A DNA stretch of 64,000 nt from Glaciecola amylolytica (GTDB taxonomy: Bacteria; Bacteroidota; Bacteroidia; Flavobacteriales_D; Crocinitomicaceae). Position numbers and translations under genes: made by a program. Location of the stretch: the NCBI GenBank assembly GCA_003856375.1, contig CP034120.1:1054001-1118000 (forward strand), read 5' to 3'. The notes under the pieces are model-generated. The model saw only the letters and a program-made list of their open reading frames with translations, was not told the origin of the DNA and made no database searches. This document shows positions 62,997 to 64,000 of the stretch, one piece after another (the stretch's first letter is position 1; the number at the start of each line of letters is the position of its first letter).

Positions 62997-63020
62997 GTTT
63001 AATATAAGTTTTGAAACCAG

Positions 63021-63611
63021 TTAAAAATTGGGTTTCACATGAGTTTTATTGTATTCTTCCGATTCGTAATCTTCTACCCAATTTTCGGATTCACTTTCGG
63101 TAGATCCTTTTCGATAAACTTTCTCATTTAATATACGCTGTCCCCATTCCTGAATGAAGGATTCAAACGATTCGGAAACGATTGTAATCGGATCGCCTTC
63201 AAAGCTGTCTTTTGCGCGATTGATGATGCATCCCTTTTTACCGCTTACTTTTCCACTGGTGTCAATTGCCAGAGTATCGTAAGAATAATCATCCGCAAAA
63301 GGAAGCCAGTCGGTGTGCCAGGTGAAAAACTCGTTTTCCGCATGTTTTTCTTCCATAATTTCATCAAATATCTTTTTGTTTCTCAGGATTCGTTCCAATG
63401 AATAGAAACACATTCCTTCAATATCCACCGTTTCGTAAGGTTCTCCTCCGTTCGCGATTTCGTAGAAACTCAAAAAGTTTTCGGGAATAGAAACATCGGC
63501 CTGTTTTTGGAAATCAGCTGTTTCTTCGCTTGTTGCACCGGCCCTTAGAATTTTCTGATATACAGGAGCAAATGCTTTTATCTGATCGACGAGTTGTTTG
63601 TAGTCTGGCAT
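63021..63611 (-). CDS. SMI1/KNR4 (SUKH)-like protein
   Basis: 196 residues, soluble and acidic. SIPENFLSFYEIANGGEPY (about 35-53) with the NGG turn, then WLPFADDYSYDTLAIDTSGKVSGKKGCIINR (about 98-128) and a late ESFESFIQEWGQRIL helix follow the SUKH-1 layout (LP-x-D/F-L...NGG; F-x-D-x-x-x-D). This superfamily includes many immunity proteins against secreted nuclease toxins and also stand-alone proteins. No toxin gene lies beside it here, so the role is open. Confidence 0.72.
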   Translation of the reverse strand: MPDYKQLVDQIKAFAPVYQKILRAGATSEETADFQKQADVSIPENFLSFYEIANGGEPYETVDIEGMCFYSLERILRNKKIFDEIMEEKHAENEFFTWHTDWLPFADDYSYDTLAIDTSGKVSGKKGCIINRAKDSFEGDPITIVSESFESFIQEWGQRILNEKVYRKGSTESESENWVEDYESEEYNKTHVKPNF

Positions 63612-63652
63612 GATTTGTTTTTTGAAAAATCAGATGCTAAGATAAAAAATCG

Positions 63653-64000
63653 TCAAATATAAATTTCGCCTTTCAGATACATCACGGCTTTCCCGCCAAG
63701 TTCAACGCGGTTTCCCAATAAACGGCAGGATATAACTCCGCTTCTTTCCGAAAGTTGAAATGCCGTTAAGTCTGTTTTGTTCAGTTGTCCGGCCCAGAAA
63801 GGAGTCATCGTGGTGTGTGCCGAACCACAAACCGGATCTTCATTGATGCCAACTGCAGGGGCGAAAAACCGGGAAACAAAGTCGCTGTGTTCTCCTTTGG
63901 AAGTCACGATCAACCCTCTGGCATGAAGTTCTTTGATCAGAGAAAGATTGGGTTTCAAGGTTCGGATATCCTCTTCTTGCCCGAAAACAAGCATGTAATC
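63653..64000 (-). CDS. PhzF-family isomerase-like protein (5' partial)
   Basis: The C-terminal 115 or so residues of a protein that continues past the right window edge (the frame is open through 64000). The motif NEDPVCGSAHTTMTPFWAGQLNK is the PhzF/diaminopimelate-epimerase-fold signature around the phosphate-binding and catalytic region, and SRFFAPAVGINEDP also fits. Members catalyse isomerisation or epimerisation of small acids. The catalytic N-terminal part is out of view. Confidence 0.85.
   Translation of the reverse strand, partial: DYMLVFGQEEDIRTLKPNLSLIKELHARGLIVTSKGEHSDFVSRFFAPAVGINEDPVCGSAHTTMTPFWAGQLNKTDLTAFQLSERSGVISCRLLGNRVELGGKAVMYLKGEIYI

Overview
The window looks like a chromosomal segment of a Bacteroidota bacterium, order Flavobacteriales (Crocinitomicaceae/Fluviicola-like is my best guess, from memory of related proteins, not from a search). 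Supporting signs are many -7 elements of the type TAnnTTTG, a DnaJ with a reduced zinc-finger region, and family content typical of the phylum (YfhO-type membrane protein, DUF922, DUF2490, PepSY-like lipoprotein). Coding is dense and no tRNA, rRNA or CRISPR array is visible.

Region 1 (1-10242) is an accessory RHS polymorphic-toxin island. An RHS protein running in from the left edge ends in a Hint domain and a small unknown toxin domain, and is followed by a presumed immunity gene. A second RHS gene begins inside the core homology with no N-terminal part, so it is an orphan toxin/immunity module. A third is only a fragment with a toxin tail and a lipoprotein gene of presumed immunity role. 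Between them lie an IS1-family transposase, a solo copy of its left end, a candidate structured RNA and, most notably, a degenerate 27-nt repeat. This repeat overlaps or directly abuts the stop codons of three genes in immunity-like positions and also opens two ~185-bp hairpin elements. It may mark cassette boundaries.

Region 2 (10399-29687) is mixed core and accessory: two small unknown genes, rlmN, an LTA-synthase-like sulfatase-fold membrane enzyme, an OmpR/histidine-kinase pair followed by a PepSY-like lipoprotein and a DUF2490 protein, grpE-dnaJ, a CPBP protease, a NatAB-type ABC exporter, a Ppx/GppA phosphatase, an NtrC-type regulator without a DNA-binding domain, a lipoprotein, and three tandem paralogous secreted proteins.

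Region 3 (29853-52517) is a surface-glycan locus. A YfhO-like membrane protein leads a tightly packed operon whose gene set matches legionaminic-acid-type nonulosonate synthesis by the GDP-sugar route: LegB, LegC, LegH, LegI, LegG, PtmE-like, a second NeuB-like protein, an SpsF-like cytidylyltransferase, a Gfo/Idh oxidoreductase, an SDR and a YhcH-like protein. It continues with an FAD oxidoreductase, a methyltransferase, an SDR and a glycosyltransferase. A convergent minus-strand operon (50907 back to 46412) holds methyltransferases, a candidate nonulosonate transferase (47815-48678), a GT4 glycosyltransferase and a sugar epimerase. A flippase gene (51027) diverges from it.

Region 4 (52514-64000) is mainly housekeeping: alaS, an AarF/UbiB kinase, two APC permeases with a small membrane protein, dnaK, a SUKH/SMI1-like protein and a PhzF-like protein cut by the right edge.
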